DNA of 64,000 bases from Imbricaverruca yamaguchii (GCA_034440575.1 JAOTOL010001238.1:62001-126000), one strand, 5' to 3'; shown: positions 47,003 through 60,300, numbered from the stretch's first letter. Notes: generated by a model from the letters alone, not told the origin. Program-made: numbers and translations.

Positions 47003-49990
47003 ATGGCACCACGAAAAAAAGAAAAAAGTGCAACATGCTACATTTGCAATGCCATCATTCGTAACGAGAAAAACTTGAGCAGACATTTCCATCGTCGCCA
47101 TGCAAACGAACTTGGTTCGCTGGGCGGCAAACAAGGAAGGCGGTTGTCTCAGGATTTGTTGTTGATGTCGAAGAGAATTCGCTACAAGGCCTATACACAG
47201 GCATCAACAAAAAGCCTGCCACCTGTTGATAAGGAACAAGGGATTAGTGTGAGCGAATCTACCAAATCAGCCATGCAAGATGTCATTCATGTGATGGAAT
47301 CATCTGAATCTGATGGTCAAAAGGATGATTCATGTAATCCAGTGCATGGCGAGACGTCGCCCGAGGCGCATACACCCGGACTTGGCAAATTGCATGTAGC
47401 CCGTGTCTCGGACCGAAATTTACTTGGAAGTATTAATCCCTCACAGCATACCAATAGTCATCTGGCAGGCTATTCGACAGCCACACAGGTAGCTGATCTG
47501 GCCTTACCAAGTAGTCGCAAGGTGGGAGAAACAATTCCTCCACAGCCAGAAGTTATTGAACAACCATGTGATGCTGCTGAAGATTCTTCGACTAATCCTC
47601 GTGAGTTAATCCAGATGGTTGGCAGAACAACACAAACACAAACCAGTGATGAGGCTGCAGGAATTGGAACTATAAATTTGAAGTTTTTTTTTGGCAAGTC
47701 TTCTGTGAATGCTAAAGATCAGATGGAGGCACATACCAAGCTTCACAGCATCCTAACAGAATTGTCGAAATTGCACACTGCTGTTAATGATCTGGGCAGC
47801 AGGCTGGCTCCCTCGGCCAGCAGGGACGCACCTACCGAAAACGAAAACCGTGGCTGTAAATTGGATTGGGTTCTCAAGAAAGATACCCTGCAGGGAACCT
47901 TTGGGTTTTGTTCTGTTTGCATGCAACAAAAAGACTTTATTGCATCAAAACATGGAGCAGCAAAGGCACTTAATTGGGTTATATCTGGTGTGAAAATCAC
48001 CAAACCGCATGTGTTCAAGTTTCGGTGTGTGAGACACGAGACAAGTGCTATGCATAAGGTAGCAAAGTCAAACCTTGCATTGATGAATGATTCCCAGAGA
48101 CTAGACGCAAAAAGGCGGGAGCTCGACCGTTCTCTAACTAGAGATGTGCTGCGCATAGCATACTATGGGGTAATGAGAAACCATTCATACCGAGATTTTC
48201 AGCTTCTCATGCGGACATTGTTCACTTCTTTGGAGAACGGTCCAAACTTCAAGTTGATAGAACGCAACGTTCACAGAAAAACGGCAGCTAGTGCCACAGA
48301 TGTTTTCTTCAAATCATACTCTGGCATGCTGAACCATTTCCTTTGTTCACCTAGTGTCATCACAGGAAGAATGCGACACATGCAATTGAGTGCAGATAAG
48401 GTGACTACAGGTAACATCACTCGACAGGTCATTAATGCCCGATTCATAGATGTGGATGGTAAACCGAAAGTGGTTAATCTCTCCATAGATGTAATCCGTA
48501 ACCGTGCATCAGCTGAGGATCGAGAGCTGGGCATTCGCCACGAGTCAGATGCCATTGGCTGCTTTGAACACATCGTCAACACACTGAGTACTGTGATTCT
48601 TTCCTTGCATGATGATGACATCTCAAAGATGGTGTTGGCGTTGAGCACAGATAAAGAGGCAGTCTACGCTGGTGTGCATAGCGGCGTTGCTTCCCTTTGG
48701 AGGAAGAAATTTGGGAACAAAAAGTTTTTGCATCTAACTGATAGAGCCCACAAGGTAGAGAAGTTGCTGGATGCAGGATTGATGTGCTTTGACTGGGCGC
48801 GAGAAATGGTGAAGTCTCGTTTACCACATATTATAAATACATTCAGGAATTCTTCGAGGATGGAGCGACTGGCAAGGAGTGTGAATCCTGCCTTCAAAAA
48901 ACTTTGTAACACTGTGAAAACTCGATTTTTGGAATACACATTCACCTCGCTCCAGTCCGTCATGAGTCAGCTCGGTGATATCATTATGGCAGTGGAAAAT
49001 GCTGATCGTTTGCAGGCGAACGATCCATCTCGCTTGTCCACTTTACGGTACCTCTCTGACCCAGATTTTGTGCCATCCTGCTTGGTGTTGATGTATACAA
49101 TCCGGTGTGCTTTGAATATCAGCAAAAAGAGTCAAAAAGATAACTATTCTGTGTGGGATGATCGTGATGCGATCACAGAGTTTCGCTGGAAGATACAGCA
49201 GCTGAAAATAAATCCCTTGACAAATGCTCTGCTTCGAAGGCATCGTTGTGAATATCACACGGGAAAATTTCAAGGTTTCGATCTGAATGAAACAAGGAGT
49301 ATGGTAGCATCTCACACGCGACATAGCAGGGCATGCGATGAGACAGCCGTAATAGATTACGCGCTTGCATTTCAGAAGTCACTTGAGCGTCAGGTTGAAG
49401 TCGCGGACAGGCTCATTTCAGTGTTTGATGATTTTCTTGATGTGCATGAGGTAGAAACGAATTTGGCCTCCGTATTTGATATCACCACATATCCACAAGA
49501 CATGACTTACCTTCAAAGTTTTCAGAATCAGGAGTTTCTCGCTGTATGCGAGTATTTCAGTGATGATGGCTTATTGCATTTTCCAAAGAAGCACTGCTCA
49601 ACTATGTGTGAACTAAGATATTGTGCATGTTTAGAAAATCAGTTCGTTATGTTCAAGAGCCGCGTAGTGGAGCGTATACGCTCATGCGAAAGCTGGTACA
49701 TACGGCGTGGTAATGAAAAGAGCCTATGTGTAGCGAACGCTCTGGCGCATTTTCTAGTACCTGCACATAACCTACACCTGGAGATACCGGATGTAGTTGA
49801 GCTGATTGAAATTGCTTTGCTCTTGTCCCATTCACAATCGGATACAGAGAGAACCGGGAAAGTTTTGAAAGAAACATCTGAAGTACGCTTTTCTGGAAAA
49901 TTTCATGAATTGAAACCAGAGAGTCGGGATCGTTGTGCGAAAGAGGTGTTCGTTAAATTTTTGGGGTTCCAACAAACGAAGCTCCACTAG
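47003..49990 (+). CDS. hAT-like transposase or domesticated derivative, 995 codons
   Basis: One uninterrupted frame begins MAPRKKEKSATCYICN. Near residues 12-34 a C2H2-type finger (CYICNAII...LSRHFHRRH) is followed by a long polar, low-complexity linker. At ~300-360 is a second Cys/His cluster (FGFCSVCMQQKD, KFRCVRHETSAMH), like the TTF-type finger of this group. An RNase H-like core follows: QLSADKVTTGN (first Asp), LALSTDKEAVYAG (second Asp) and HLTDRAHKVEKLLD (the H..H part). The end has LLLSHSQSDTERTGKVLK, matching the hAT dimerisation motif. The order resembles the KIAA1586/ZNF862-like branch of hAT proteins. The frame ends at TAG 49988, but the reading continues in the -1 frame. Intactness and CpG content unlike the left flank suggest a recent insertion or a maintained gene. 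Terminal repeats were not found, so autonomous transposition is unproven. Confidence 0.7.
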   Translation: MAPRKKEKSATCYICNAIIRNEKNLSRHFHRRHANELGSLGGKQGRRLSQDLLLMSKRIRYKAYTQASTKSLPPVDKEQGISVSESTKSAMQDVIHVMESSESDGQKDDSCNPVHGETSPEAHTPGLGKLHVARVSDRNLLGSINPSQHTNSHLAGYSTATQVADLALPSSRKVGETIPPQPEVIEQPCDAAEDSSTNPRELIQMVGRTTQTQTSDEAAGIGTINLKFFFGKSSVNAKDQMEAHTKLHSILTELSKLHTAVNDLGSRLAPSASRDAPTENENRGCKLDWVLKKDTLQGTFGFCSVCMQQKDFIASKHGAAKALNWVISGVKITKPHVFKFRCVRHETSAMHKVAKSNLALMNDSQRLDAKRRELDRSLTRDVLRIAYYGVMRNHSYRDFQLLMRTLFTSLENGPNFKLIERNVHRKTAASATDVFFKSYSGMLNHFLCSPSVITGRMRHMQLSADKVTTGNITRQVINARFIDVDGKPKVVNLSIDVIRNRASAEDRELGIRHESDAIGCFEHIVNTLSTVILSLHDDDISKMVLALSTDKEAVYAGVHSGVASLWRKKFGNKKFLHLTDRAHKVEKLLDAGLMCFDWAREMVKSRLPHIINTFRNSSRMERLARSVNPAFKKLCNTVKTRFLEYTFTSLQSVMSQLGDIIMAVENADRLQANDPSRLSTLRYLSDPDFVPSCLVLMYTIRCALNISKKSQKDNYSVWDDRDAITEFRWKIQQLKINPLTNALLRRHRCEYHTGKFQGFDLNETRSMVASHTRHSRACDETAVIDYALAFQKSLERQVEVADRLISVFDDFLDVHEVETNLASVFDITTYPQDMTYLQSFQNQEFLAVCEYFSDDGLLHFPKKHCSTMCELRYCACLENQFVMFKSRVVERIRSCESWYIRRGNEKSLCVANALAHFLVPAHNLHLEIPDVVELIEIALLLSHSQSDTERTGKVLKETSEVRFSGKFHELKPESRDRCAKEVFVKFLGFQQTKLH

Positions 49991-50715
49991 ATGTGTTTCA
50001 CCGGGTTTGGCTAAAAGAACACGGAGGGGTTTTGACACAGAAGCCGAAGCAAGCTTCAGGTTACATGAAACGTTTGACAAAATCACTCGTGCGCTTTGTA
50101 AAGTGTTCTGAGTTCGACGAATGCCTTCTGCAAACTAAACGAAGCATGTTCGAGGATGGTCACCCTGAGGATGACATGTCGCCTGAAGCCACACCTGCGC
50201 ATTCTCTGACTAGAAGTGGTGACATATCCGATGCGGACGCGTCCACGTATTCAGACATTGAAACGTTGCCTAATAGTGGAACCATTTTACAGCGACAGAG
50301 CAAACAATTAAAGTTGGACAAATACTTTAAGAAGGTTGGAGATGCCTTTGTTCATGATGCATCGTCTCAAGAGTCTTGTGAGTCTGTTACAGAAAATGTT
50401 CCGGTTTTCGGGTACGATGCATCGTCTGGAAACTCACAAATTGCACATAGTACGTCGAGCCCACAGCATAGCATTGCTGAATCGGTTGTTCGACCTTCAA
50501 TGCAGATGAAGTTAACATCATTAGTCAATGATTCAACAACAGACAACTGCTCGCTGGATCTTTATGTCTTTAGTTTCAATATGTCCCCAACAGACTTCCC
50601 GCAGTCAACTGGTGCACATGCTCTTTTCCGGTATCGCATAGCAATGAATGCATCACCAGCTACGGTTCACTCGACGGTTGTAGCTGGAATATTATGTCGT
50701 CTTAATTTAAAATGA
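49957..50715 (+). CDS. C-terminal continuation of the hAT-like protein in the -1 frame
   Basis: Directly after the 995-codon frame, the -1 frame (open from 49957 after a TAA) reads VPTNEAPLDVFHRVWLKEHG and GYMKRLTKSLVRFVK, then an acidic/Ser-rich tail with a repeated DASS motif, to TGA at 50713-50715. The first part continues the preceding FVKFLG smoothly, so the two are probably one protein of about 1,240 residues split by a frameshift. The overlap is only 34 nt and contains T TTG GGG at 49960-49966, a possible -1 slippery site. There is no good independent start codon. Confidence 0.55.
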   Translation: MFGVPTNEAPLDVFHRVWLKEHGGVLTQKPKQASGYMKRLTKSLVRFVKCSEFDECLLQTKRSMFEDGHPEDDMSPEATPAHSLTRSGDISDADASTYSDIETLPNSGTILQRQSKQLKLDKYFKKVGDAFVHDASSQESCESVTENVPVFGYDASSGNSQIAHSTSSPQHSIAESVVRPSMQMKLTSLVNDSTTDNCSLDLYVFSFNMSPTDFPQSTGAHALFRYRIAMNASPATVHSTVVAGILCRLNLK

Positions 50716-51799
50716 TACCTAATATGTGGTGCAAAGTATTGGAGTAAAGTGGGGACGCCCTAGAATCGTCACCAGATTCCGATTGTTCTAACCATTGATC
50801 AAGAGTATTGTCATCATGGAGTGTGGGAATTCGCCAAGATATGAAAGTAAAATGAGGTTCGATACCTTCCCTGCAGTCGTACAGGACATGAATTGGCAGA
50901 CGAACACGTTACGTACTTTGCCGAACAGAGCTCATCCACCAGTGGTTGGCCGGTTGATACTTCTCTGGCAGCCAACCTGGTGATAAAGGTGTCGTGTGTT
51001 ACATAATCCATCAAACAAGCAACTAGCAGTGTCCAATACAACATAATGAAATATCGAACCAGCATTAGTTCACGCGTTTAGTCTGTCACATCAGCACCAC
51101 CGTGATATGACAGAACAAGACACACCATGTGTGTAAACGATTGGATCCTCTGTAACGCGCACACCCGACCAGAAGACAATATTTGGACTGTCACCGTCTT
51201 TTGCAATACCGAGCCAGAATTAAGTCCGGCACATATCATCGGGTGTTTATTGTCGGCTCTCAACTGATCCTGCGAGACGAAATGTGGTCTCCCAAGAATG
51301 GGTAAGAAGCCATTTTACCACTTGTGTGATTGGGGTTTTATGGCACATCAAAGATGTTAGTGACCACTTCATGTTAGATATTGCAATATCCAAACCAAGC
51401 TGAATCATGCCACAGATATTCCTTGGGATTATCATGTCTGAAAATGGTTCACCTTTCCCATCTCACACCAGTAATAAAATCCCAGGAGCCAAATGCAAAA
51501 ACATGACGATGCAAGAAGACAGAAGGTAATTCACGTTAGCTCACCTCAAGTAACATGTTTCAATCGGAAGTGCCCCTTATCCGTGAAGTCGGTGACCTTC
51601 GTATCCCAAGCTGGTGTTGGTCCAAAACCTGTCGACAGATGGCGGGGCAGTCAGCACCGCTAACAAACAGTATGGTGCTATATGACGAACTTCATTCAGT
51701 TAGGATCGTCATCACTTTAGCTCAGAATTAAGTCCGTACCGACATCATGATACCAGCCACACATCACCTTCCTTTCAAAAGAAGGATAAAGTTACTAAC

Positions 51800-54700
51800 C
51801 TTCCACCCCAAGTTGTTGCTGCTGACCCAAACATCACGGGCCGTCTCGCATGGTGCCATCTGTGACTCGGGACATAACGTGATGAGGGGCATAGAACAAT
51901 AGGGCCTCCACTACACCAGGGCATTTGTCAGGTAAGTACATCAACATGGGAGTTCAGTATTAAGTCCCTGTACTTTGTTGATCATCACAGCGCAAGGTAG
52001 TCCAATAAACACAGCAAATCACTGCGTCGGCAACTCACTCCCGCACCTACATCACTTGAAATTAGAGGCAAGGTCGAAACTATACAAAATGGCACACGAG
52101 AAACAAGAGCCAGAACAAACGCGTCAGCACTATCTCAATCCCAACACTCACGTGCTCAAGGAATGGGTGACTTCTTCCACGATGAGATTCCATGGTCAAC
52201 TGCCAACAAACACCAGATGTCAGGGGAAGACAACAACTGCTAACATGTCATCATACACAAACATCATCAGCTAAAGGTTTGTCTCAGCCGAAACGTCAAC
52301 AGTCTAACATGTACAGACATCACGTGAAGAGTTCTGACGGGCACAAGTCTGCCATGGTGTGAACCTCACCTGAGGGTCCGTCCGAAGGGTGTGACGTCAC
52401 ATTCCTGGCACGAGACGTCATCCAGACTGTGCCGGTGTCTGTGAACCAACCATCCGTCACACAGCAGTGGCGGCACCACAGGTCAGACAGACGGCCACAT
52501 GTGTCAGAGATCTCGGTGGTAGGTGTGAGGTAATCAGTCGACTCAGATAGCAAATACTGGCTCATCACAGGTACCGTGGGGGGGGGAGAGGGGGAGGTCG
52601 GCGGTGGTCAGTCCTCACCGTGTCAGCGCCGGGAACCAGTGGCCGCCGCGGCAGTCTGTCGACAAGGAGACACACCTGTCAGTGGACACCAGACGAGGCC
52701 ACTACCACCAGCAGCACGTGGACAGTAGCCGTCAGAGCCAGACTAGACGTCCTGCGGCCGTCCGGTGGGCGGCGGCGGCCGTGCAGCACGCCATCACCGT
52801 CAGAGAACCTGACCGATATCGGCAGTGTGGCACAGCCGACACGACTCGGGCCCACCTGGCGGCCGCCCACGCGGACGGCACCGTCAGAAAATGGATCATG
52901 GTTGTCATCACGGGCAACGGCGAGGGGACGGCCTACACGGCTCTACACGGGACCGGGCAGACTGGAATACAAACAGCCCGACACTGGCAACCAACTAGAG
53001 TACAGACGGATCGTAGTACCATCCCCTTTGCCCACTAAACCTCGTAGCATACGGAAGATGTCCTCGGAATAGTCCAAACCGTATTGCGCACACATCGCGC
53101 AGCTTCTCGGGTATATTGAATATTCCCGATTGCTATCTGATTTCAAGAGCACTTCGACACATTCTATCATGAGCAGGAATTATCACGACCATGTGTCAGT
53201 ATACGCCGTCTATGGTGTACATGGTCAAGCATCGCCAGAGTGCAGCAATTCGCACAAGCGTATTCCAGCATGTTAGCAAGTAACAGGGCCACATCATAAT
53301 ACGAGCGTTAACTGGTTGCCCGCGTATAACGTTCGGGAAACATTTTCCAAATGCATTACTCGGAACCACCTAATTCGCAGCGTGCTGAAATATTAACTCG
53401 ACAAGACTTTCTCAGTCGGCGCCGAGGAAGTGGTAAATCCCATCTCGCGAGGCACTTGTACGGTATAATGGAATGGAAAACTGACACTTTTAGTACGTGC
53501 TCTTTGAAATGGCAGCTGCCTATGATATGATATGGTAACAGGAGCTGTGTAATCACCATATTTGGTGATGTGCGACCACTCCTAACTTCTCATAGGGTCT
53601 CGTGTTGGTTGGTTATTTGGGTTTAGGGGCACATCGACTGCTTCGGTCATGCAACGCCCATAACAATGCTACATTGATGGCTTAGGATGATTGGTGCCAA
53701 CAGTAGTACACGAGCATTCAGAATACGGGCAGATATCAGTTAAACAGTGAAAGAGAACGAGCAAACGCAAGCAAACATCAGTGAAGCAATGAACGGGTCC
53801 CGTGTTACGTCTCCATGTATGACGCTACTTGTCTATCTTCAAATGTACCCAGACGAATGGTATCCCTGAAGGAAGTATAATAAGCATTACAGTGTCCCCC
53901 ATTACGATAATGCCATATAACACTAATCATAGGATTGCTTTACGACGCACTTAGAAGCTGAAGCCATATAGCGTCGCCTGCCTCTCACCCTCCATGAACG
54001 TAACAATCCAGGATTATATCCATCAGAAGACCTAAGAATTCCAATTGGTACAATTAGACGGGAAACAGCAAAATATACCTTACCTCCATCAAGTTACCAC
54101 CAAAAGCAGTTCCAGGCGACGTTCACCCTCGGAAATTCTGTGCAAATACGGCTGGATATACAAAAGCTACTGTCTTAACCATTAAATGGGCACAGGTATG
54201 AATCAGATAGGGGCGAAATTATGCATTCACGTGTTATCATAACCAAGTTCAATCATCACTGGTGCCTCACGCTAGGGTCTTTTCACGGCAACATCGGAGG
54301 ATTCCACGTCTACAAATAGCGAATCACTCAAAATGAAATATGTAACGAGAGACCACACCCACATTCCGAACTTCCCATAGGGTCCTTGTTACGTCTCCAC
54401 ACCTGACGCTACTTGCCTATCTTCAAATGTATCCAGATGAATGGTATCCCTCAAGGAAGTATACAAAGCATTACAGTGTTCCTCATGACAATGCCATATG
54501 ACACTGATTATTGGATAGTATTGTGGCTTTACGACGCACTCAGAAGCTGAGGACATATAGCGTCGCCTGTCTCTCACCCCCGGCATATTTCCTCCCTCAA
54601 CTTAGAAAGACAAAACGTCAGAGCTGAGGGAAAGAAATTATAGTATAGCTCAACTACAGGAAACTAAGCGGACACCAAGTACAAACCGGACCCCGATGCA

Positions 54701-55700
54701 CACTGGACCTTAGTGGTGACAGGATCAACAAAATTCTGGCCGGGCTATCCTGTTCGGTACCACTGACGAGGCATACTCAACATGTAAACCCAACGCGGGG
54801 TACAATGGCATAATAAACATGTATATACATGCGTCCAATGTAAGTATATAAAACCAGGACCAAGTATATAAGGGCAAAGCGAAAATGAAGACAGTACAAT
54901 CCACAAAACCGTAACACATCGGTGAGTGTCTTACCGTAAACGGTGATACCCAGACTGCCATGTCGTCCAGGTGATAGATGGCTGTGAACAAAAGAAAAAC
55001 GTCAAACAGCGAACGCGAAGGCGACCACGCGAGGGAACTGTAGATAATTTCAGTATCGTTTTGATATATAATCATTATCTGTCACTTTCAATTGTTCATC
55101 ATTTTCCAGACGAATTGCCAATGTATAACTGCAATTTTTGGCAGTGTGGAAGAAAAAGTAGCTCACCTTTCCATGAGAGGATATCACCAATAGCCTTTTC
55201 AGGTGAAGTCCAAATCGCTTCTCGGAAATTCCGTGGAAGTATGGCTGCATAGAAAAAGACAAAGTCGTGACCACCAAATGGCTGTCGATATCAATCAGAT
55301 AGGGGTGAATGAACGCACTGATGTCTTGTCATAGCAATCTTCAAACATCATTCGTACATGACATTGCTTCGATTCAAGAACGTACCATGACATGTTCGTT
55401 AGTCAGAAACTCAACGAAAACCATAAGGCAAAACGTTACCCACCGTTCGTGCTATTCGTCAAAAATTAATAATAACTCTGCTCTTCTTGTGAATAGCATT
55501 GACCTGGCAGAGATTCGTCATCTACCGGTTTCCAAGGCAAAACCCGTAGAAACCTATACAGGAACGTAACAATCCACAATTACATTTATCAGAAGATCGA
55601 ATGGTTCCATTTTGTACAATTGGACGGAAAACAGCAATATATTCCTTACCTCCGAGTTAACACCAGAGGTATTTCCAGGCGACGTCCACTCTCGGAAATT
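51800..55700 (-). CDS. Candidate micro-exons in copy B
   Basis: Counterparts of the copy A segments keep their splice signals: 55650-55700 (51 nt; 54 nt in A), 54935-54981 (47), 52619-52655 (37), 52370-52438 (69) and 51800-51859 (60). The last four stay open in the same phase chain as in copy A. The three-base length difference of the first leaves its reading frame (NFREWTSPGNTSGVNS) intact. No function can be assigned. Confidence 0.28.
53612..53675 (+). repeat. Short dispersed repeat (TTGGTTATTTGGG family), in unit B
   Basis: Counterpart of 7772-7835 in the second unit. Confidence 0.55.
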
Positions 55701-57187
55701 CTGTGGAAATACGGCTGAATATACAAAAGCTACTGTCGTAACCATTGGATGGGTACAGGTACGAATCAGATAGGGGCGAAATTATGCATTCACGTGTTAT
55801 CATAACCAAATTCAATCATCATTGGTGCCTCACGCTAGGGTCACTTCACGGCAACATCGGAGGATTCCACGTATACAAATAGCGAATCACTCCAAATGCA
55901 ATGTGCAACGAGAGACCATACCCACCTTGCTTGTTCATCCAATCTTGACCGTGACCAACGGCCACCACAATGGTCTTGCAGATCTCGAAAGTGACTGCTA
56001 CTCCATGGTACGAAATTCAAAGCAGCATGATGGTCCGTCCGCTACAAAGAGCAATACCAGGTAAGCACATGCTGATTAACGCCAGAGGTAAGAAGCAAAC
56101 AATGCATCAGCTCTATCATTGCTAATCACATATCTCATGGAATTGGCTCAAGATTTTCATCATGGATCACCTCTCACCATGCAGAATAGCAAATATTCAC
56201 TTTCGTGCTCACCTTTTCAACTTCGTGGAACCGAATCGGTGTGGTGACTAGTAACGGTTTGCTCAATCTGAAACGGCGAGAGGGCGTCAGAGAAGGCTGA
56301 GGCTGTCAGTGGAGGGCATCTCGACCCAACATCATTCAGCCACATCGTGTCATCTCCAGAGCAGAGCGTCAAAATTGCAGGATATTGTCATCAGAACTGT
56401 TTGAGGAGACTGTACCAAGCTGTGGTCGCGGGAGACCCTCTCACCTGCCGCGTGTGACGTGGAGAGGTCACACCACAGTTGACCTGCCACGGTCCGCCGG
56501 TCTGGATAACAGACGAGGTGTGTCAGTCCCACAGCAGCCGTCCACACACTCACGCCATCTGACTTCGAGTGGCATCAGGGTGGGAACAGTCAGCAGTGCC
56601 CGGAGGCAGGTATGTCCGCCCGTTCGCTAAATATCATCACGCGTAGTGGCGGAGTAACCACCCAAACGGCAGTACAACACGAGGTATGGCAGGGAGACCA
56701 CCCACACGGCAGTAACAGCCAGGTCGGCTCGGCATTTACCTTATTCATTACAAGCACTGCTACCAACCAAACCATGTATACATTACTATAGTATAGACAG
56801 CCAGGTCGGCTCGGCATTTACCTTCTTGGTTGCAGAATATGCTGTTGCCAAACAGCCATCGTCTTAGTCGCCGCCCTGCTATAACCTGCGAGCAGGATGC
56901 CAGTCAACCACGAGACCACCGATGGATGGTGTAGGGTGTAACTGAGGTCACGTGTAATCTCCAGTGGTCTCCATGGACTGATGGAAGGCGAAGAGTAGAC
57001 AGCAACCAGTTAGTTTTTTTGGGTACTCAACTACGCATACACATGTTATTTGAAGATGAACTTGCTTGATAAATGCGAACACTTGCCATGAACAAGTGAC
57101 GAGTCATCATCGAGGAAATCGATCGTTGCTGGGCTGCAGACAATGCGACGAAAGAAAATGCACCAAATGTATGGGAAATGTATAAAT

Positions 57188-57332
57188 GTCGTCCTCAGTG
57201 TTCGGCACAGTAGAGTCTATCACGACAGGACTGCTTCCTAAGGGACACACTGCAATGTAGTCCACCATGATCCCGGAGGAGCCTGGTACCCAAAGACCGT
57301 GCTGAGCCAATGGGGGTGGCGAATGGACGACT
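57188..57332. repeat. ~145-bp dispersed repeat, copy in unit B
   Basis: Counterpart of 11256-11400, with the same boundaries. Confidence 0.7.
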
Positions 57333-60300
57333 AAAAACACTTCATGACACTCCTAAATAGACCCGGAACATGTACGCTAAACGCATCACAATAATGCACC
57401 ACTGTCCTGGGAGTTAGTTTATTGATATTCTGTCCCATCACTCACATGTCAAAAACATACCTGCCTCGTGTATTCGCACAATCTGCCTCCGAGTGACATC
57501 AGTGCGGAAAGTCAGAAGCGGCAGTGGCGGAGATACGACTCAAGCGGTCATGCAAAACGAGGTATGGCAGGGAAACTATCCATGTCGTATTCACCGTCAG
57601 GTAAGCTTATCAATTACCTTTTTCGTTGGATACACCGCTTCAGAACAGCATCTATCCCAGTCATCACCATGATGTGACCTGTGGACGGGAGGTCACCGTC
57701 AACCACGTGACCACTGACAGATGACCTCGGGTGTGGGTGAGGTCAGGTCAGGGCTACAGTGGTCTCCACGGGCAGTCGGAGCGCGAACAGTAGACAGTGG
57801 TCATCAAACCTCAAAGCAGCAATGTGGCAGGGTAACCAGCCAGGGTGGACGGCCTTACCTTGTAGTCCTGGAGGCATCCATGAGATGGAAATGGTCAGAC
57901 ATGCTGAACAGCACTTGGTGTTGGTGGTTTGGAGAGTTTAGGGTCACGTCGACATCTGGGGTCATTTTGCGCCCACTGAACAGCACTTCATTCCGATCTG
58001 GGAAAGAATAAACATGTTAGACTACAGCAACAACACATATACTTTCATAGCTCTGGAAACTTGTCTCAGACCTGTTGAACTTGAAACTGTCACGGTAGTA
58101 CAGGAGAGTAAATGTTCATCAGCTGTATTGTCCTAGTCAGTGCACTATCAAAACACTACCACGAGATATCACCACCTGAACCCTTGCCATAGTACACCTA
58201 CCGCGGACACAGGTAGACGTGAGGATGATGGTAATGCCGTCGGTGATACCTGCAAACAAATTACAACACTGTCAGATTAGAATGCCAACGGAGCGGGAAC
58301 ATGTAGGGAAGCAGGTGTCAGGCGTGAATCCAAATAATCATCGGTATCAGCAGGAGTACATTTCATTTTCGTCATTGTAAAGGATATTAGCAAGTAAAAT
58401 TCATAAACAAGCATTGAATGAAATTTCTCACCATGGAAATACACATATATCCATAGGAGAACAAACAGACAGCAGGCCATACATCTGAAATATGAAGCAG
58501 AGGTTAGAATGTTGTGGCCAAAGCATCACATGGACATAAACGACACTGTTCTCAGTTGAGTAACAGTTATCACTCACATCCGCCGGATCGGGTAGTGAAG
58601 GATCGCCTGGACATTATCACGTATTTGATGGACACAGTTGAACCAACAACGCTCCAACGCATGCTTGTGATTCCGGCCCGACTCCCTTTCCAATCAACTG
58701 AACAAACAGTATGGGCCAAATGAGTATGGTACATTGAGCAGACACTAGGTGTCAGGTGATCGCTTCATGTTAATCCAACCGATCCTAGTTAGACAAATCT
58801 AGGCTACCAAAAAATATGCAAGAATCCGACTAAAAATGCACCCCTGCAGAGAGCAGGAAGAAGCAGGAGCAGGAGTACTCCATGCACAAGATCGAGATAT
58901 TACGGTGGTTCTGAAAGCAATGCATTAGAGGCCCAATGTATTATCAAAACAATATCTCTGAAGAAACACTGGTCCTGCAATGCGTCGAAGTCCTAGGACA
59001 CAATCCATCCCACTTTTGTTTCCCTCCCCTCTCCCGAATACCAGGATACACAAATAATGTCATAACGAGCGTCAGCAACTGATTCCACTAGCCCAAGAGT
59101 TTCGATGGTAGTGATGCCAAGAGTTTACACATTACAGCCAAAATAAATAGGGACCAGGACAATCAAAATAAATAGAGACCAGGCCAATCAAAATAAATAG
59201 AGACAAGGCCAATCAACTCACCCGTAAAAGACGAACTATACTCGGACATCACGTGTACCATGAGATGACCAGCACATATTCTCACATTCACGTCATGGTT
59301 ACCAGTTACCAAGTCTGCCTACGGTTGAAACGGATTGGTTTATTGGTCCTTAAGGCGGGCGACGATCAGACGACTGTTTCGGGGGAAGTCGCAGCTCGCC
59401 GACACCTGCGAAAGGCACCGTTTGGGTCAGCGGCGACAGTTGAGCACCGTAGTGTTAACAGCCAGACAGCTATACAATTAATATGGCTCAAATCTTGAGA
59501 ACGCGCGCAGGACGGGGACCAAACGATGCACACGAGAATACTACCAAATGAAAACGAAAAAATAATTCATCCAGCCTTCCACATCCAAAGCAATGTTCCA
59601 TAATCCCATTTCCCTAAACTGACATTAATTGAAACTTGCCATCGGATAGGACGCTATCTTTTACCCACATCAAACCACATTAGTCATTCATTCACGAAAC
59701 TAGTTGCACAGCAATGGCAAACATGTCCTTAGAAAACTTGTCAGAATGGTTCCAAACTGAACGCATTTAGTCGCAATCTTCAAATATGTTGTATCCCATA
59801 TTACTGGTCTGCAAACGGCTGCATCTACACACTTCCAGCATGAGATAGCCCTGCAAGTCATTTTACGGTAATCACGGGAGAACACTGGATTAATTCCACA
59901 AGAAAATCATCCAGTCAGCCTGGTCATCAAGCACCACATTAAACTTAAATTGCAGGGTTCCAGGCAAAGTAGGTGGCAGGGCATGCTTGCCAATCGCGCA
60001 CAGATTAACACTAAGCATACAAAAAAGAAGCATTTTTAAACCAGCTGTATAGAAGCTCAACAGATAGCCAAATATATTATTCCTATCTTCAAAAGTAAAT
60101 AATTTAAGCATACCTACATCATACACAAACTTAAAATGGAGGCAAAGAATGACAGAAGGTGCAATGGTAGCACAGTGGTGCTTCAACTCACCTGAAGTCT
60201 TCTCCATCCTGTGCACTGGCGAGCTGAAGAGGGGGAGACATGAAGCTTTAGTATAGGCAGGTACATCATTCACAACACAAAATGGTAAATCAACCTAAAA

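Noticed and set aside
46900..50755. Terminal inverted repeats and 8-bp duplication of a hAT element
   Set aside because: I compared both flanks by eye and found no matching ends.
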